Shown: positions 46,010 to 54,346 of the stretch, in pieces
How the letters are laid out: the number at the start of each line of letters is the position of its first letter
Position numbering within the stretch: position 1 is the first letter of the stretch
Assembly: GCF_008041935.1 (NCBI RefSeq)
Contig: NZ_VKAC01000009.1
Location: 1-64,000 of the forward strand
DNA: 64,000 bases
Origin: Quadrisphaera setariae
GTDB lineage: Bacteria; Actinomycetota; Actinomycetes; Actinomycetales; Quadrisphaeraceae
Direction of reading: 5' to 3'
Translations under genes and position numbers: made by a program
The notes under the pieces: generated by a model
What the model saw: the letters and a program-made list of their open reading frames with translations, nothing else
Database searches by the model: none
What the model was told of the DNA's origin: nothing

Positions 46010-46528
46010 ATGTCCGCAGGCTCGCCCCAGGCCCGCGTCCGCGGGGGGATCACCCTCCCCACCGGGACCGAGATCGCCTCCTACGCCACCTACCTGGAGG
46101 CGCAGAAGGCGGTCGACCACCTCTCCGACGAGGGGTTCCCGGTGCAGCTGGTGAGCATCGTCGGCAGCGACCTGCGCAGCGTCGAGCGCGTCACCGGGCG
46201 CCTCACCTACGCCCGGGTCGCGCTCGCGGGGGCGGCGTCGGGCCTGTGGTTCGGCCTGTTCCTGGGGCTGCTGCTCATGCTCTTCGTGGGCGGCAGCGAC
46301 CTGAGCATCTGGCTGGCCGCGGTGCTCATCGGCGCCGGCTCGGGGATGCTCTTCGGCGTCATCAGCTACGCGCTCACCGGTGGCCGACGAGACTTCAGCT
46401 CCGTCAACGCGATCCTCGCGTCGCGCTACTCGGTGATCTGCGCCGAGCAGGAGGCGGGCCGCGCCCGGCGCCTGATCGAGGGGCTCGAGGGCGTCCGCCC
46501 GCTCCAGCGGGAGCCCGGCGCCTACTGA
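46010..46528 (+). CDS. General stress protein 17M/YflT-like domain membrane protein
   Basis: A 172-residue protein. Residues 20-65 (IASYATYLEAQKAVDHLSDEGFPVQLVSIVG) form the YflT-like domain; two membrane segments follow (LAGAASGLWFGLFLGLLLMLFVGG and WLAAVLIGAGSGMLFGVISYAL), then a small cytoplasmic domain with YSVICAEQEAGRARRLIEGL. This architecture is widespread in actinobacteria; function unknown, probably stress related given the neighbouring dps. AGGGGGC precedes the ATG. Confidence 0.8.
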   Translation: MSAGSPQARVRGGITLPTGTEIASYATYLEAQKAVDHLSDEGFPVQLVSIVGSDLRSVERVTGRLTYARVALAGAASGLWFGLFLGLLLMLFVGGSDLSIWLAAVLIGAGSGMLFGVISYALTGGRRDFSSVNAILASRYSVICAEQEAGRARRLIEGLEGVRPLQREPGAY

Positions 46529-46545
46529 GCGGTCCCCCAGACAGT

Positions 46546-46589
46546 ACGAGGCCCGTCGTCGTCCCGACCAGGACGGCGACGGGCCTCGT
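46546..46589. terminator. Bidirectional hairpin between convergent genes
   Basis: ACGAGGCCCGTCG (46546-46558) pairs exactly with 46577-46589, and GTCC/GGAC pair further inside. It serves the YflT-like gene (+) and the peptidase gene (-). Confidence 0.8.
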
Positions 46590-46603
46590 CGTGTCGCGGG
46601 CGC

Positions 46604-48190
46604 TCAGCGCAGGGAGGCCATCCAGCTCTCGACGTCAGCGGGGCGCCGCGGCAGCGCCGCTGACAGGTTGACGCAGCCGTCCTGCGTGACCAGCACGTCG
46701 TCCTCGATGCGCACGCCGATGCCGCGCAGCTCGTCCGGGACGAGCAGGTCGTCGGCCTTGAAGTACAGGCCTGGCTCGATGGTGAAGACCATGCCGGGCA
46801 CCAGCTCGGCGTCGAGGTACATCTCGCGCCGCGCCTGCGCGCAGTCGTGCACGTCCAGGCCCAGGTGGTGGGAGGTGCCGTGCACCATCCACCGGCGGTG
46901 CTGCCCGCCGGTCTCGGGGTCGAGGGCCTCCGCGGCGCTCACCGGGAGCAGCCCCCACTCCTCCAGGCGCGCGGCCACCACCTCCATCGCGGCGGCGTGC
47001 AGGTCGCGGAACCTCGAGCCCGGCCGGGCGACGGCGAACGCGGCGTCGGCGGCGTCGAGCACCGCCTGGTAGACGCGCCGCTGGGCGGGGGAGAAGCGGC
47101 CGTCCACCGGCAGCGTGCGCGTGACGTCAGCGGTGTAGAGCGAGGTCGCCTCCACGCCCGCGTCCACCAGCACCAGCTGGCCGGGGCGGACCGGCCCGTC
47201 GTTGCGGATCCAGTGCAGGGTGCAGGCGTGCGGCCCGGCCGCGGCGATGGTCTCGTAGCCGACGCCGTTGCCCTCCCGGCGCGCGACGCCCTCGAAGGCG
47301 CTCTCCACCACGCGCTCGCCGCGCTCGTGGCGGACCGCGGCGCGCAACGAGCGGGCCACGTCCGCGAACCCGGCGACGGTGGCGGCCACGGCCTCCTGCA
47401 GCTGCTCGACCTCCCAGGCGTCCTTGACGAGGCGCAGCTCGGAGAGGGCCTCGGCCAGCTCGGCGTCGGGGTCGGGCCGCTCGGCGCCGTCGGTGCTGAC
47501 GTCCAGCGGCGCCGAGGAGCGGGACCGGCTCACCAGCGCGCTGGTGGCGGGGTCGGCGTCGGGGACCACGCGCACCACGCCGTCCGACCCGGGCAGGGGA
47601 CCGGCGAGGGCCTCGGCCAGCCCGTCGACGTGGCGGCACGCCAGGCCGAGCTCCGCCTCGACGTCCTCCAGGGACGGGCGCACGCCCACCCAGAACTCCC
47701 CGTAGCGGGCGTCGGCCCAGAACTCGTCGGTGGTGCGCTCGGCCCGGGGGCGGAAGAACAGCTGCGCCTCGTGCCCCCCGCCCTCGCGGGGCTCCAGCAC
47801 GAGCACCGCGTCGGGCTCGCGGTCGGCGCCCAGGCCGGTGAGGTGCGCGAAGGCCGAGTGAGGGCGGAAGCGGTAGTCGGTGTCGTTGCTGCGCACCTTC
47901 AGCGGCCCGGCGGGCAGCACCAGCCGGTCACCGGGGAAGCGCGCGCTGATGCGCTCGCGGCGCGCTGCGGCCCACGGCGCCGCGGCGAGGCGCTCGGGAG
48001 GAGCCGGCCGGGGTGCCCAGCCGCTGGCGATGAAGTCGCGGAAGGCCTGCGAGGTGGGCCGCTGGCTCCGGTTGGAGCCGCGCTCGGCGAGGCGCTGGGC
48101 GTCACCGGCGCCCTCGACCTCGACCTCGGTGCCGGGCGCCTCCACGAGGGGGCGGTCGACGGTCTCGGCGGTGCTCGTGGCCTCGCTCAT
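46604..48190 (-). CDS. pepP: Xaa-Pro aminopeptidase (M24B)
   Basis: A 528-residue peptidase that frees N-terminal residues before proline. The N-terminal aminopeptidase P domain (FPGDRLVLPAG to FRPRAERTTDEFW) is followed by the pita-bread catalytic domain. The five metal ligands are in VDAGVE, ADVTRT, TSHHLGLDVHD, TIEPGLY and VRIEDDVLV. The ATG at 48190 has GGGAGGA 7 nt upstream on the minus strand. The first 60 residues are a poorly conserved acidic lead. Confidence 0.93.
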   Translation of the reverse strand: MSEATSTAETVDRPLVEAPGTEVEVEGAGDAQRLAERGSNRSQRPTSQAFRDFIASGWAPRPAPPERLAAAPWAAARRERISARFPGDRLVLPAGPLKVRSNDTDYRFRPHSAFAHLTGLGADREPDAVLVLEPREGGGHEAQLFFRPRAERTTDEFWADARYGEFWVGVRPSLEDVEAELGLACRHVDGLAEALAGPLPGSDGVVRVVPDADPATSALVSRSRSSAPLDVSTDGAERPDPDAELAEALSELRLVKDAWEVEQLQEAVAATVAGFADVARSLRAAVRHERGERVVESAFEGVARREGNGVGYETIAAAGPHACTLHWIRNDGPVRPGQLVLVDAGVEATSLYTADVTRTLPVDGRFSPAQRRVYQAVLDAADAAFAVARPGSRFRDLHAAAMEVVAARLEEWGLLPVSAAEALDPETGGQHRRWMVHGTSHHLGLDVHDCAQARREMYLDAELVPGMVFTIEPGLYFKADDLLVPDELRGIGVRIEDDVLVTQDGCVNLSAALPRRPADVESWMASLR

Positions 48191-48420
48191 GCCCTGATCC
48201 TCCCACCGGCCGTCCGCGGGCGGGCGAGGCCCCAGGGCGTGCGCCGGTTCCACACCGGTGGCGCACGGTGACGACGCGTGACAAGGTCGGTGATCACGCT
48301 GCGCCACCTGGGCGTCGCTCTGAGGTCATCGCGATGTCGGTTGTGTCCCGGTTCGTCCGCCGTCATGCTGGAGCCTCCGCTGACGCCCACCGCACCTGGT
48401 GGCGCCGCGAGGGGGGTTCC

Positions 48421-50169
48421 ATGCGCAAGGCCGCTCACCGGGAAGGCGGGTCGTCCCGCTCTGCGCGGATGAGGTCCACCGCCGCTCTGTGCGCCGTGGC
48501 GGTGGCCACGGGAGCCGGGGTGGCCGCCTCGTCCGAGGTCGTCCGCGACCCCGGCGACGTCGTGCTCGTCGCGCCCGCCGCCGCGACCCCGTCCGGTGCG
48601 GCGCAGGCCGCCCCCGCCCCCGTGGTGCCGCTGTCCGACGCGGTCGCCGCCCCCGCCCCCACCGGTGCGTCCGAGCCCCCCGCGGACGGTGGCCGCGAGG
48701 TGGGCCCCCTGGTGGTGCAGGGCACGCAGGCGGGCGTCCCCGAGCGCGTGCTGGCGGCCTACCGCGCCGCCCAGGAGCGCACGGCCGTGACCGACCCCAG
48801 CTGCCGCATCCCCTGGCAGCTGCTCGCCGGCATCGGCAAGATCGAGTCCGGCCACGCCTCCGGCGGGCGCGTCGACGCCGCCGGCCGCACCCTGACCAGG
48901 ATCCTCGGCCCGCGCCTGGACGGGGCCGTGCCCGGGACCGCGGTCATCTCCGACGGCGACGGAGGCCGCTTCGACGGCGACGCCCAGTTCGACCGGGCCG
49001 TCGGTCCCATGCAGTTCCTCCCCGCCACGTGGCGGGCCTGGGGCGCCGACGCGGACGGGGACGGCGTGGCCGACCCCGACGACGTCGACGACGCCGCCCT
49101 CGGTGCCGCTCGCTACCTCTGCGCCAGCGGGGCAGACCTGTCCACCCGCGACGGCCAGGTGGCCGCGCTGTGGCGTTACAACCGCTCCAGCGCCTACGCC
49201 GCCACCGTGCTCGCGTGGACGGCGGCCTACACCGAGGGCCTGTCCGTGCTGCCCGCGCTGCCCGACCTCGTACCCGTGCCGCCCGCGCCGTCCAGCGCTC
49301 CGCCCCCGCCGGTGGAGGTCGCCGCGACCACCTCGCCCACCCCGTCCGCCGCGCCCAGCCCGGCGGTGCCGGACCCGAGCGCGACCGCTTGCGTGGCGGC
49401 GGCGGTGGGGGCCGAGGCCGACCCGAGCGCCGGTCCGAGCGCTGGCGCGACGGCTGCGGCTGACAGCAGCGCGACGGCCCAGCCGACGGCCACCGCGTCC
49501 GCCGTGCCGACAGCTGAGCCGACCGCCGCTCCGGCGGAGGCGGTCCCGCCTGCCGCCTGCTGTCCCGCAGCCGAGTCGACCTCCGAGCCGACCTCGGAGC
49601 CGACCTCGGAGCCGACTTCCGAACCGACCTCGGAGCCGACATCAGCCCCCGCGGCGACCGCTGGGCCCACAGGGAACCCGACCGCGACCCCCTCGGTCAC
49701 CGGCGGGCCCACCGCGACCGCCACGGCGATCACGGCGCCGAGCGACCTCCCGACCTGCGGTCCGACCGCTGAGCCGACCGCTGAGCCGACCGCTGAGCCC
49801 TCGCAGGAGCCGTCGGAGGCGGTCACCGCCTCGGCGGCAGCTCCGGGCCACGAGCACGACCACCACGACGACGCCCGGACCGGCCAGGCCCCCTCGTCGC
49901 CGGCAGCAACGACCGACGCAGCCACCTCGACCTCGTCGCCCAGCGGATCGTCCACCGGCACGTCCTCACCGACGGGGACGGCGTCCCCCAGCAGCACGCA
50001 CTCCGCGAGCGCCACCGCTTCCCCGACGGACAGCCCCACGTCCACGAGCACTTCCGACCCCACCGCCACCGGGACGGCCACGACGGCGCAGCCGACCCCC
50101 GGCGCGGCGGCGTCGCCGTCCTCCCCGACCTCCTCCTCGGCGACGGCGTCGGACCAGCCGACGCGCTGA
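48421..50169 (+). CDS. Secreted lytic transglycosylase-like protein with a repetitive Ser/Thr/Pro tail
   Basis: A 582-residue exported protein: basic N-terminus and signal segment (STAALCAVAVATGAGVAAS), a linker, then a transglycosylase domain at about 80-270 with catalytic Glu in GIGKIESGHASGG, the AVGPMQFLPATWRAWG loop and WRYNRSSAYAATVLAW. The remaining 300 residues are Pro/Ser/Thr/Ala repeats including SEPT and AEPT units and a His/Asp patch (HEHDHHDD). It probably cuts peptidoglycan during growth, with the tail spanning the wall. ATG at 48421 gives the natural signal peptide; an ATG at 48334 is possible. No riboswitch was recognised in the 230-bp gap upstream. Confidence 0.83.
   Translation: MRKAAHREGGSSRSARMRSTAALCAVAVATGAGVAASSEVVRDPGDVVLVAPAAATPSGAAQAAPAPVVPLSDAVAAPAPTGASEPPADGGREVGPLVVQGTQAGVPERVLAAYRAAQERTAVTDPSCRIPWQLLAGIGKIESGHASGGRVDAAGRTLTRILGPRLDGAVPGTAVISDGDGGRFDGDAQFDRAVGPMQFLPATWRAWGADADGDGVADPDDVDDAALGAARYLCASGADLSTRDGQVAALWRYNRSSAYAATVLAWTAAYTEGLSVLPALPDLVPVPPAPSSAPPPPVEVAATTSPTPSAAPSPAVPDPSATACVAAAVGAEADPSAGPSAGATAAADSSATAQPTATASAVPTAEPTAAPAEAVPPAACCPAAESTSEPTSEPTSEPTSEPTSEPTSAPAATAGPTGNPTATPSVTGGPTATATAITAPSDLPTCGPTAEPTAEPTAEPSQEPSEAVTASAAAPGHEHDHHDDARTGQAPSSPAATTDAATSTSSPSGSSTGTSSPTGTASPSSTHSASATASPTDSPTSTSTSDPTATGTATTAQPTPGAAASPSSPTSSSATASDQPTR
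49579..49644 (+). repeat. 12-bp coding tandem repeat (Ser-Glu-Pro-Thr)
   Basis: About five copies of a TCGGAGCCGACC-like unit with small changes, encoding SEPT repeats. A second tract with three GCTGAGCCGACC units lies at about 49765-49800. Confidence 0.85.
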
Positions 50170-50230
50170 CGCCGGCGGGTCCTGTGGCCAGCGGAGCGGT
50201 CCTCGGGCGGTCGGTGTCGCCGACGCGACC

Positions 50231-50236
50231 TAGGCT
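50231..50236 (+). promoter_or_regulatory. -10 box of the PHP gene (leaderless type)
   Basis: TAGGCT ends 6 nt before the GTG at 50243, with no Shine-Dalgarno sequence. Confidence 0.5.
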
Positions 50237-50242
50237 CTCGGG

Positions 50243-51103
50243 GTGCTCATCGACCTGCACACCCACTCCACCGCCTCGGACGGCACCGACGACCCGGCCG
50301 GGCTCGTCAGCGCTGCGGCGGAGGCGGGCGTGCAGGCCCTCGCCATCACCGACCACGACACGACCGCCGGGTGGGCCCGCGCGGGCCGCCAGGCGGAGCG
50401 CTGCGGCGTGCTGCTGGTGCCGGGAGCCGAGGTGTCGTGCAGGGTCCGCGGCATCACGGTGCACCTGCTGAGCTACCTGCACGACCCCCAGGAGCCCGTC
50501 CTCGCGCAGACGCTGGCCTCCTCGCGCGACATCCGCTTCAGCCGGGCGAAGACCATGGCCGAGCTGCTCGGCCGCGACTTCCCCATCACCTGGGACGACG
50601 TGCTCGCCCAGGCGGCGCACGGCGCCACGGTGGGCCGACCCCACGTCGCCGACGCGCTGGTCGCCGCCGGGGTGGTGGCCGACCGGGACGAGGCCTTCGC
50701 GGGCCTGCTGGCCGACGGCTCGCCGTACGTGGTGCACCACGGGGCGCCCCACCCGGTCGAGGCGGTGCAGCGGGTGCGCGCCGCCGGTGGCGTGCCGGTC
50801 ATCGCGCACGCGCTGGCCTCGGCGCGCGGCAAGGTCGTGGGGGAGGACGTGCTGGAGGAGATGGTCGCCGCGGGGCTGGCCGGGGTGGAGGTCGACCACC
50901 GCGACCACACCGAGGAGGCCAAGACGTGGCTGCGGGGCTTCGCGAAGGCCCACGACCTGCTGACCACCGGCTCGAGCGACTACCACGGCACCGGCAAGCA
51001 GAACCGCCTCGCGGAGAACACCACCTCTCCGGAGTCGCTGCAGCGGGTGCTCGCCGAGGGGCGCGGGGTGGACCCGGTGGGCACCCTCAAGGCGCTGCCG
51101 TGA
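50243..51103 (+). CDS. PHP-domain metal-dependent phosphoesterase (YciV/TrpH type)
   Basis: A 286-residue PHP-fold enzyme. The metal-binding motifs are DLHTHSTASDGT at the start, ITDHDT, GAEVSC, the HH of VVHHGAPHP, IAHA, VDHRDH and SSDYHG. Relatives of this type (RNase AM, 3',5'-nucleotide bisphosphatase) remove 5' nucleotides from short RNA or hydrolyse pAp. It is coupled (GTGA) to a RecB-like nuclease gene, suggesting a nucleic-acid-processing pair. Confidence 0.88.
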   Translation: MLIDLHTHSTASDGTDDPAGLVSAAAEAGVQALAITDHDTTAGWARAGRQAERCGVLLVPGAEVSCRVRGITVHLLSYLHDPQEPVLAQTLASSRDIRFSRAKTMAELLGRDFPITWDDVLAQAAHGATVGRPHVADALVAAGVVADRDEAFAGLLADGSPYVVHHGAPHPVEAVQRVRAAGGVPVIAHALASARGKVVGEDVLEEMVAAGLAGVEVDHRDHTEEAKTWLRGFAKAHDLLTTGSSDYHGTGKQNRLAENTTSPESLQRVLAEGRGVDPVGTLKALP

Positions 51104-51972
51104 GCGAGCAGCAGCTCCTGCCGGGAATGCCGGTGCGGCTGTTCCGCTGCACGCCCACCAAGCTCACGACGTTCGAGGACTGCCCGCGCCGCTACCGCTT
51201 CACCTACCTCGACCGGCCGACCCCGCAGCGGGGCGGTGCCTTCGCCCACACCAGCGTCGGCGCGGCCGTGCACACCGCGCTGGCGCGGTGGTGGGACCAG
51301 CCGCTGGAGCGGCGCACCCCCGAGCGCGCGGCGCAGCTGGTGACCGAGGCGTGGGGCGCCTGGCCGACCCCCGCCAGCGGCGGCTTCCGCGACGCGGAGC
51401 AGTCGCAGGCGCAGCGGCTGCGCGCCGAGGCCGGGGTGGCCGCGTACGCCGCGCGGCTCGACCCCCGGGCCGAGCCCGTGGGCGTGGAGCGCACGGTCGG
51501 CACCCCGACCGCCGCCCTGGCGTTCTCTGGGCGGGTGGACCGGATCGACCGGCGGCCGCGCCCGGAGGGGGACGGCGACGAGCCGGTGGTGGTCGACTAC
51601 AAGCTCGGCCGGAGGGTGCCCGACGACGACGACGCGCGCTCGTCCCTCGCGCTCGGCCTCTACGCCCTGGCCACCGGGCGGACGCTGCGGACCCGGTGCC
51701 GCCGCGTGGAGCTGCACCACGTGCCCTCCGGCACCGTGGCGGCGGCGGAGCACACGAGCACCTCCCTGGAGCGGGTGGTGCGGCGGGCGGAGTCGATCGC
51801 GTCCGACGCCGTGCGCGCCGAGGCGGCGCTGGCCGCGGGCGCCGACCCCGACGAGGCGTTCCCGACCGCGCCGTCAGCGCTGTGCGCGTGGTGCGACTTC
51901 CGCCCGTCGTGCCCCACCGGGCAGCGGACCGCCCCGGCCGCCGAGCCCTGGGCCGCCCTCGACCCCGCCTGA
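51100..51972 (+). CDS. RecB-family PD-(D/E)XK exonuclease with Cys cluster
   Basis: A 290-residue nuclease of the Cas4/RecB-C type. CTPTKLTTFEDCPRRYRF opens the domain; the active-site core is HT..GAAVHTAL, FSGRVDRIDR (the D) and VVVDYKLGRR (DxK motif D-Y-K). Cysteines in DCP near the start and in CAWCDFRPSCP at the end (C-x2-C-x5-C) suit a 4Fe-4S cluster. It probably acts in DNA repair. GTG start overlapping the PHP stop. It is convergent with the DUF2236 gene across a structured 338-bp gap. Confidence 0.85.
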   Translation: MSEQQLLPGMPVRLFRCTPTKLTTFEDCPRRYRFTYLDRPTPQRGGAFAHTSVGAAVHTALARWWDQPLERRTPERAAQLVTEAWGAWPTPASGGFRDAEQSQAQRLRAEAGVAAYAARLDPRAEPVGVERTVGTPTAALAFSGRVDRIDRRPRPEGDGDEPVVVDYKLGRRVPDDDDARSSLALGLYALATGRTLRTRCRRVELHHVPSGTVAAAEHTSTSLERVVRRAESIASDAVRAEAALAAGADPDEAFPTAPSALCAWCDFRPSCPTGQRTAPAAEPWAALDPA

Positions 51973-51985
51973 CCCCGCTCCGCCT

Positions 51986-52240
51986 CGACGATCACGCCTC
52001 TGCGCGTCACGTCCAGCTCGCGGGACTGCGCTGCCGGGTGCCTCCTGATCGTCGAGCCTCACGGCTGACCGAGGTCACCACCGGGAGTGACCCCGGTCAG
52101 TCCTGGAGACCCCCTCCTGCGGCAACGCGTCTCCAGGTGACCGCGGTCACCTGGAGACGCCGTACGAGCCAGCCCCCCGCTCCTGCGGTGCTGCAGCCCT
52201 GGCGCAACCACGGTGGTGACGCTCAGGCGCAGGATCGCCG
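51986..52240. repeat. Structured intergenic element B with related inverted ends
   Basis: Fills most of the gene-free stretch 51973-52310. The left end CGACGATCACGC (51986) and the right end at 52216-52240 (GTGACGCTCAGGCGC at its start) match those of element A at 29013-29173; the two ends are imperfect inverted repeats (about 19 of 25). The interior differs from element A: it holds a stem 51984-51994/52046-52056, a stem 52065-52071/52094-52100 and the palindrome listed separately. No reading frame was convincing. Confidence 0.5.
52127..52160. repeat. 34-nt perfect palindrome
   Basis: Arms 52127-52143 (starting GCGTCTCCAGGTGACC) and 52144-52160 are exact reverse complements with no spacer. 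An alternative stem, CCTGGAGAC (52102-52110) with 52129-52137, would exclude it. It lies between convergent genes, so a bidirectional terminator is the simplest reading. Confidence 0.8.
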
Positions 52241-52310
52241 CGAGAGAGGTGGCCGGCGACGTGGGGGAGGTGGTGTGGCGCTCAGGTGGTCGACCGTGGC
52301 GGAGGGAGGG

Positions 52311-53183
52311 TCACGAGGCCTCGGCGAGGCGCTGCACGGCGCGCTTGCGGTGCTCGGACTGCTCCACCCCGGGCACCTTGCCGGCCGAGCGCACCAGCGC
52401 GATGCGCAGGCCGCGCAGCGCTGCGGTGGTGGCCGCCTCCACGGACGGGCCGGTCCCGGGGACCTCGGGCAGCGCGTACATGCGCCGCGCCCAGCCGGGC
52501 AGCGACGCCACGGCCGTGCTGGCCACCCCGAACCACACCGGAGCCACCGGCGTGGTGAGGAGCGTCTTCGCCTCCATCGGAGGGGCCACCACGTACGTGG
52601 CGGCCTCGCGCGCCTCGCGGGTGACCCGCAGGTGCGGGCGGACCTCGTCGAAGTAGGCGGCCAGGTCGGACCGGCTCGCGGGCACCACCTCCGGGCGCAC
52701 GCCCACGAGCTCGGCGGACACCACCTGCTCGGCCACGTACCTGTCGGCCGTGGCGTCGCTGAGCGCCTCCCTCGGGGGCCGGCTGCGCGAGACGACGTCG
52801 AGGATGCTGTCGACCAGCGCGCAGTGGATGTAGAGCAGCAGGTCCTCGTCGTCGGCGCGGTACTCCAGGCCGGTCTCCGGGTCCACACCGCTGATGCGCG
52901 CGTGGATGGCCCGCACCCGCGCCGCGGCGCGGTGGGCCGTGCGCGTGCTGCCGAAGGTCGTGGCGTCGACGTACTCGCCGGTGCGGTGCAGCCGCTGCCA
53001 GGTCTCCTGCTTGAACGTCGAGTGCTTGGCCACCACGTGCATCGCGAGCGGGTGGAGCGCCTGCAGCACCAGGGCCCGCAGTCCCGCGGGCCCGATCATC
53101 GGGTCGGTGTGCAGCTCCCACGTGGCGCTGGACGGGCCGAACAGGCCGTCGTCGTCGTCGCGGTCACCGCGCTGGTCGTCCAC
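52311..53183 (-). CDS. DUF2236 (MpaB-like oxygenase domain) protein
   Basis: A 290-residue protein matching the ER-bound oxygenase MpaB/MpaB'/Rubber oxygenase (DUF2236) family: DPMIGPAGLRALVLQALHPLAMHVVAKHS at about 23-51 with the conserved His pair, RLHRTGEYVDATTFGST, and the RAIHARISGVD segment. Family members bind heme or Fe and act on polyketide or isoprenoid substrates (latex clearing protein is one). The GTG at 53183 lies 11 nt after the Rieske gene stop. Substrate unknown. Confidence 0.82.
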   Translation of the reverse strand: MDDQRGDRDDDDGLFGPSSATWELHTDPMIGPAGLRALVLQALHPLAMHVVAKHSTFKQETWQRLHRTGEYVDATTFGSTRTAHRAAARVRAIHARISGVDPETGLEYRADDEDLLLYIHCALVDSILDVVSRSRPPREALSDATADRYVAEQVVSAELVGVRPEVVPASRSDLAAYFDEVRPHLRVTREAREAATYVVAPPMEAKTLLTTPVAPVWFGVASTAVASLPGWARRMYALPEVPGTGPSVEAATTAALRGLRIALVRSAGKVPGVEQSEHRKRAVQRLAEAS

Positions 53184-53193
53184 CGACCCATCC

Positions 53194-54198
53194 TCACCCC
53201 GCGCGCGCCGGGAGGCCCGGCGAGGCGCTGACGCCCGGCAGCTCCACCACGCGGGCGAGCACGGTGCCGTCGGGCTCCACGCGGCTGGCCAGCACCGGCT
53301 GCGGCGCCGTCGCCGGGCCGTGCACCGCCGACCCGTCCGAGAGCCGGAAGGTGCTGCCGTGCCACGGGCAGACCAGGCAGTCCTCCCCGCGCTCGCGCAC
53401 GACCTGCCCGCCGGACAGCGACGCCGCCAGGTGGCTGCAGGAGTCGGCGAGCACCGTGACGCCGGTGCGGGTGCGGACGACGACGACGGGCACGTCGCCC
53501 AGCTGCGCCTTCGTGGGGGCGTCGACCTCGAGGTCGTCCCAGGCGGCCACGCGGTACCAGCCCTCGGGCGCCACGTGGGGCACGTGCTCGGCGTGGGAGG
53601 CGCCCGCGGCCCACCGGTAGGCGAGGTGCCCGCCGAGCGCCGCACCCGCTGTCGCCGTCGTCAGCGCCGCCAGCGACCACAGGCGCCCGCTGGTGCGCCG
53701 CCCGCGCCAGCGCTGCACCAGCGACAGCGCCACCATCGCCGTGGCGGCGTAGTTGCCCGCCGCGTGGACCAGGCCGAGGCGCTGCTGGTCCTCGTGGAGG
53801 TCGGACCAGTCGGTCCAGCCGGAGGCGATGGTCGGCAGCGCCGCGGCCAGGCCGGTGGCCGCCAGGGTGGTGGAGGCGGCCTCAGCGCCCTCTTCGAGGT
53901 CGTCGGGCACCAGGCCGGTGAGCGTGAGGGCGTCGACGAGCGCGGAGCTGGTCCAGGTGCCCACCACCGCCTGGGCGAGGATCGGGTGCAGCGGGTGCCC
54001 GATGGGCGTGCCGTGCAGCAGGTCCGCGAGCCACCGCGGCTCGACGCGGTGCACGAGGTCGCGCAGGGGAGAGGCCAGCGGGTCGAGCCACGCCCAGTGC
54101 ACGGGCGCGTCGAGGACGCGCAGCAGGAGCGGACGCGGGGAGACCGCCGACGGGCCGGGGCCGGCGTCGGGGGTGTCGGCGGGCTGGTGCTCGACCAT
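53194..54198 (-). CDS. DUF2231 membrane plus Rieske [2Fe-2S] fusion protein
   Basis: A 334-residue protein. Residues 25-205 form a DUF2231-type membrane domain with about four helices (GTPIGHPLHPILAQAVVGTWTSSALVDAL is the conserved start); residues 225-330 are a Rieske domain with cluster ligands CSHLAASL and CPWHGSTF. It is probably a membrane-bound electron carrier. Together with the adjacent DUF2236 gene it resembles a two-component oxygenase system: the Rieske part would feed electrons to the MpaB-like protein. ATG at 54198. Confidence 0.83.
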   Translation of the reverse strand: MVEHQPADTPDAGPGPSAVSPRPLLLRVLDAPVHWAWLDPLASPLRDLVHRVEPRWLADLLHGTPIGHPLHPILAQAVVGTWTSSALVDALTLTGLVPDDLEEGAEAASTTLAATGLAAALPTIASGWTDWSDLHEDQQRLGLVHAAGNYAATAMVALSLVQRWRGRRTSGRLWSLAALTTATAGAALGGHLAYRWAAGASHAEHVPHVAPEGWYRVAAWDDLEVDAPTKAQLGDVPVVVVRTRTGVTVLADSCSHLAASLSGGQVVRERGEDCLVCPWHGSTFRLSDGSAVHGPATAPQPVLASRVEPDGTVLARVVELPGVSASPGLPARAG

Positions 54199-54248
54199 GC
54201 GGACCACCCTCGTCCCGCTCACGCAGGCCCGCGAACCGATCACGGGCA

Positions 54249-54272
54249 GTGATCTCCGCAGGTGGAGATCAC
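54249..54272. terminator. Hairpin downstream of the DEAD helicase gene
   Basis: GTGATCTCC (54249-54257) pairs with GGAGATCAC (54264-54272) around GCAGGT, 75 nt beyond the helicase stop on the minus strand. Confidence 0.5.
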
Positions 54273-54275
54273 GCA

Positions 54276-54336
54276 ACCGGGCGCCCGGCTGCGGTCCCGA
54301 GCGGTGTCGGAACCGCGACCGGGCGCCCGGCTGCGG
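54276..54336. repeat. 19-bp direct repeat carrying a 12-bp palindrome
   Basis: ACCGGGCGCCCGGCTGCGG occurs at 54276-54294 and again at 54318-54336, 42 bp apart. Each copy contains the palindrome CCGGGCGCCCGG. The pair lies just downstream of the helicase gene. Confidence 0.8.
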
Positions 54337-54346
54337 AGGGTGTGGG

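Noticed and set aside
48191-48420. A possible cyclic di-AMP (ydaO-type) riboswitch before the secreted transglycosylase
   Set aside because: Such elements often precede cell-wall hydrolases in actinobacteria, but none of the conserved ydaO sequence blocks could be found.
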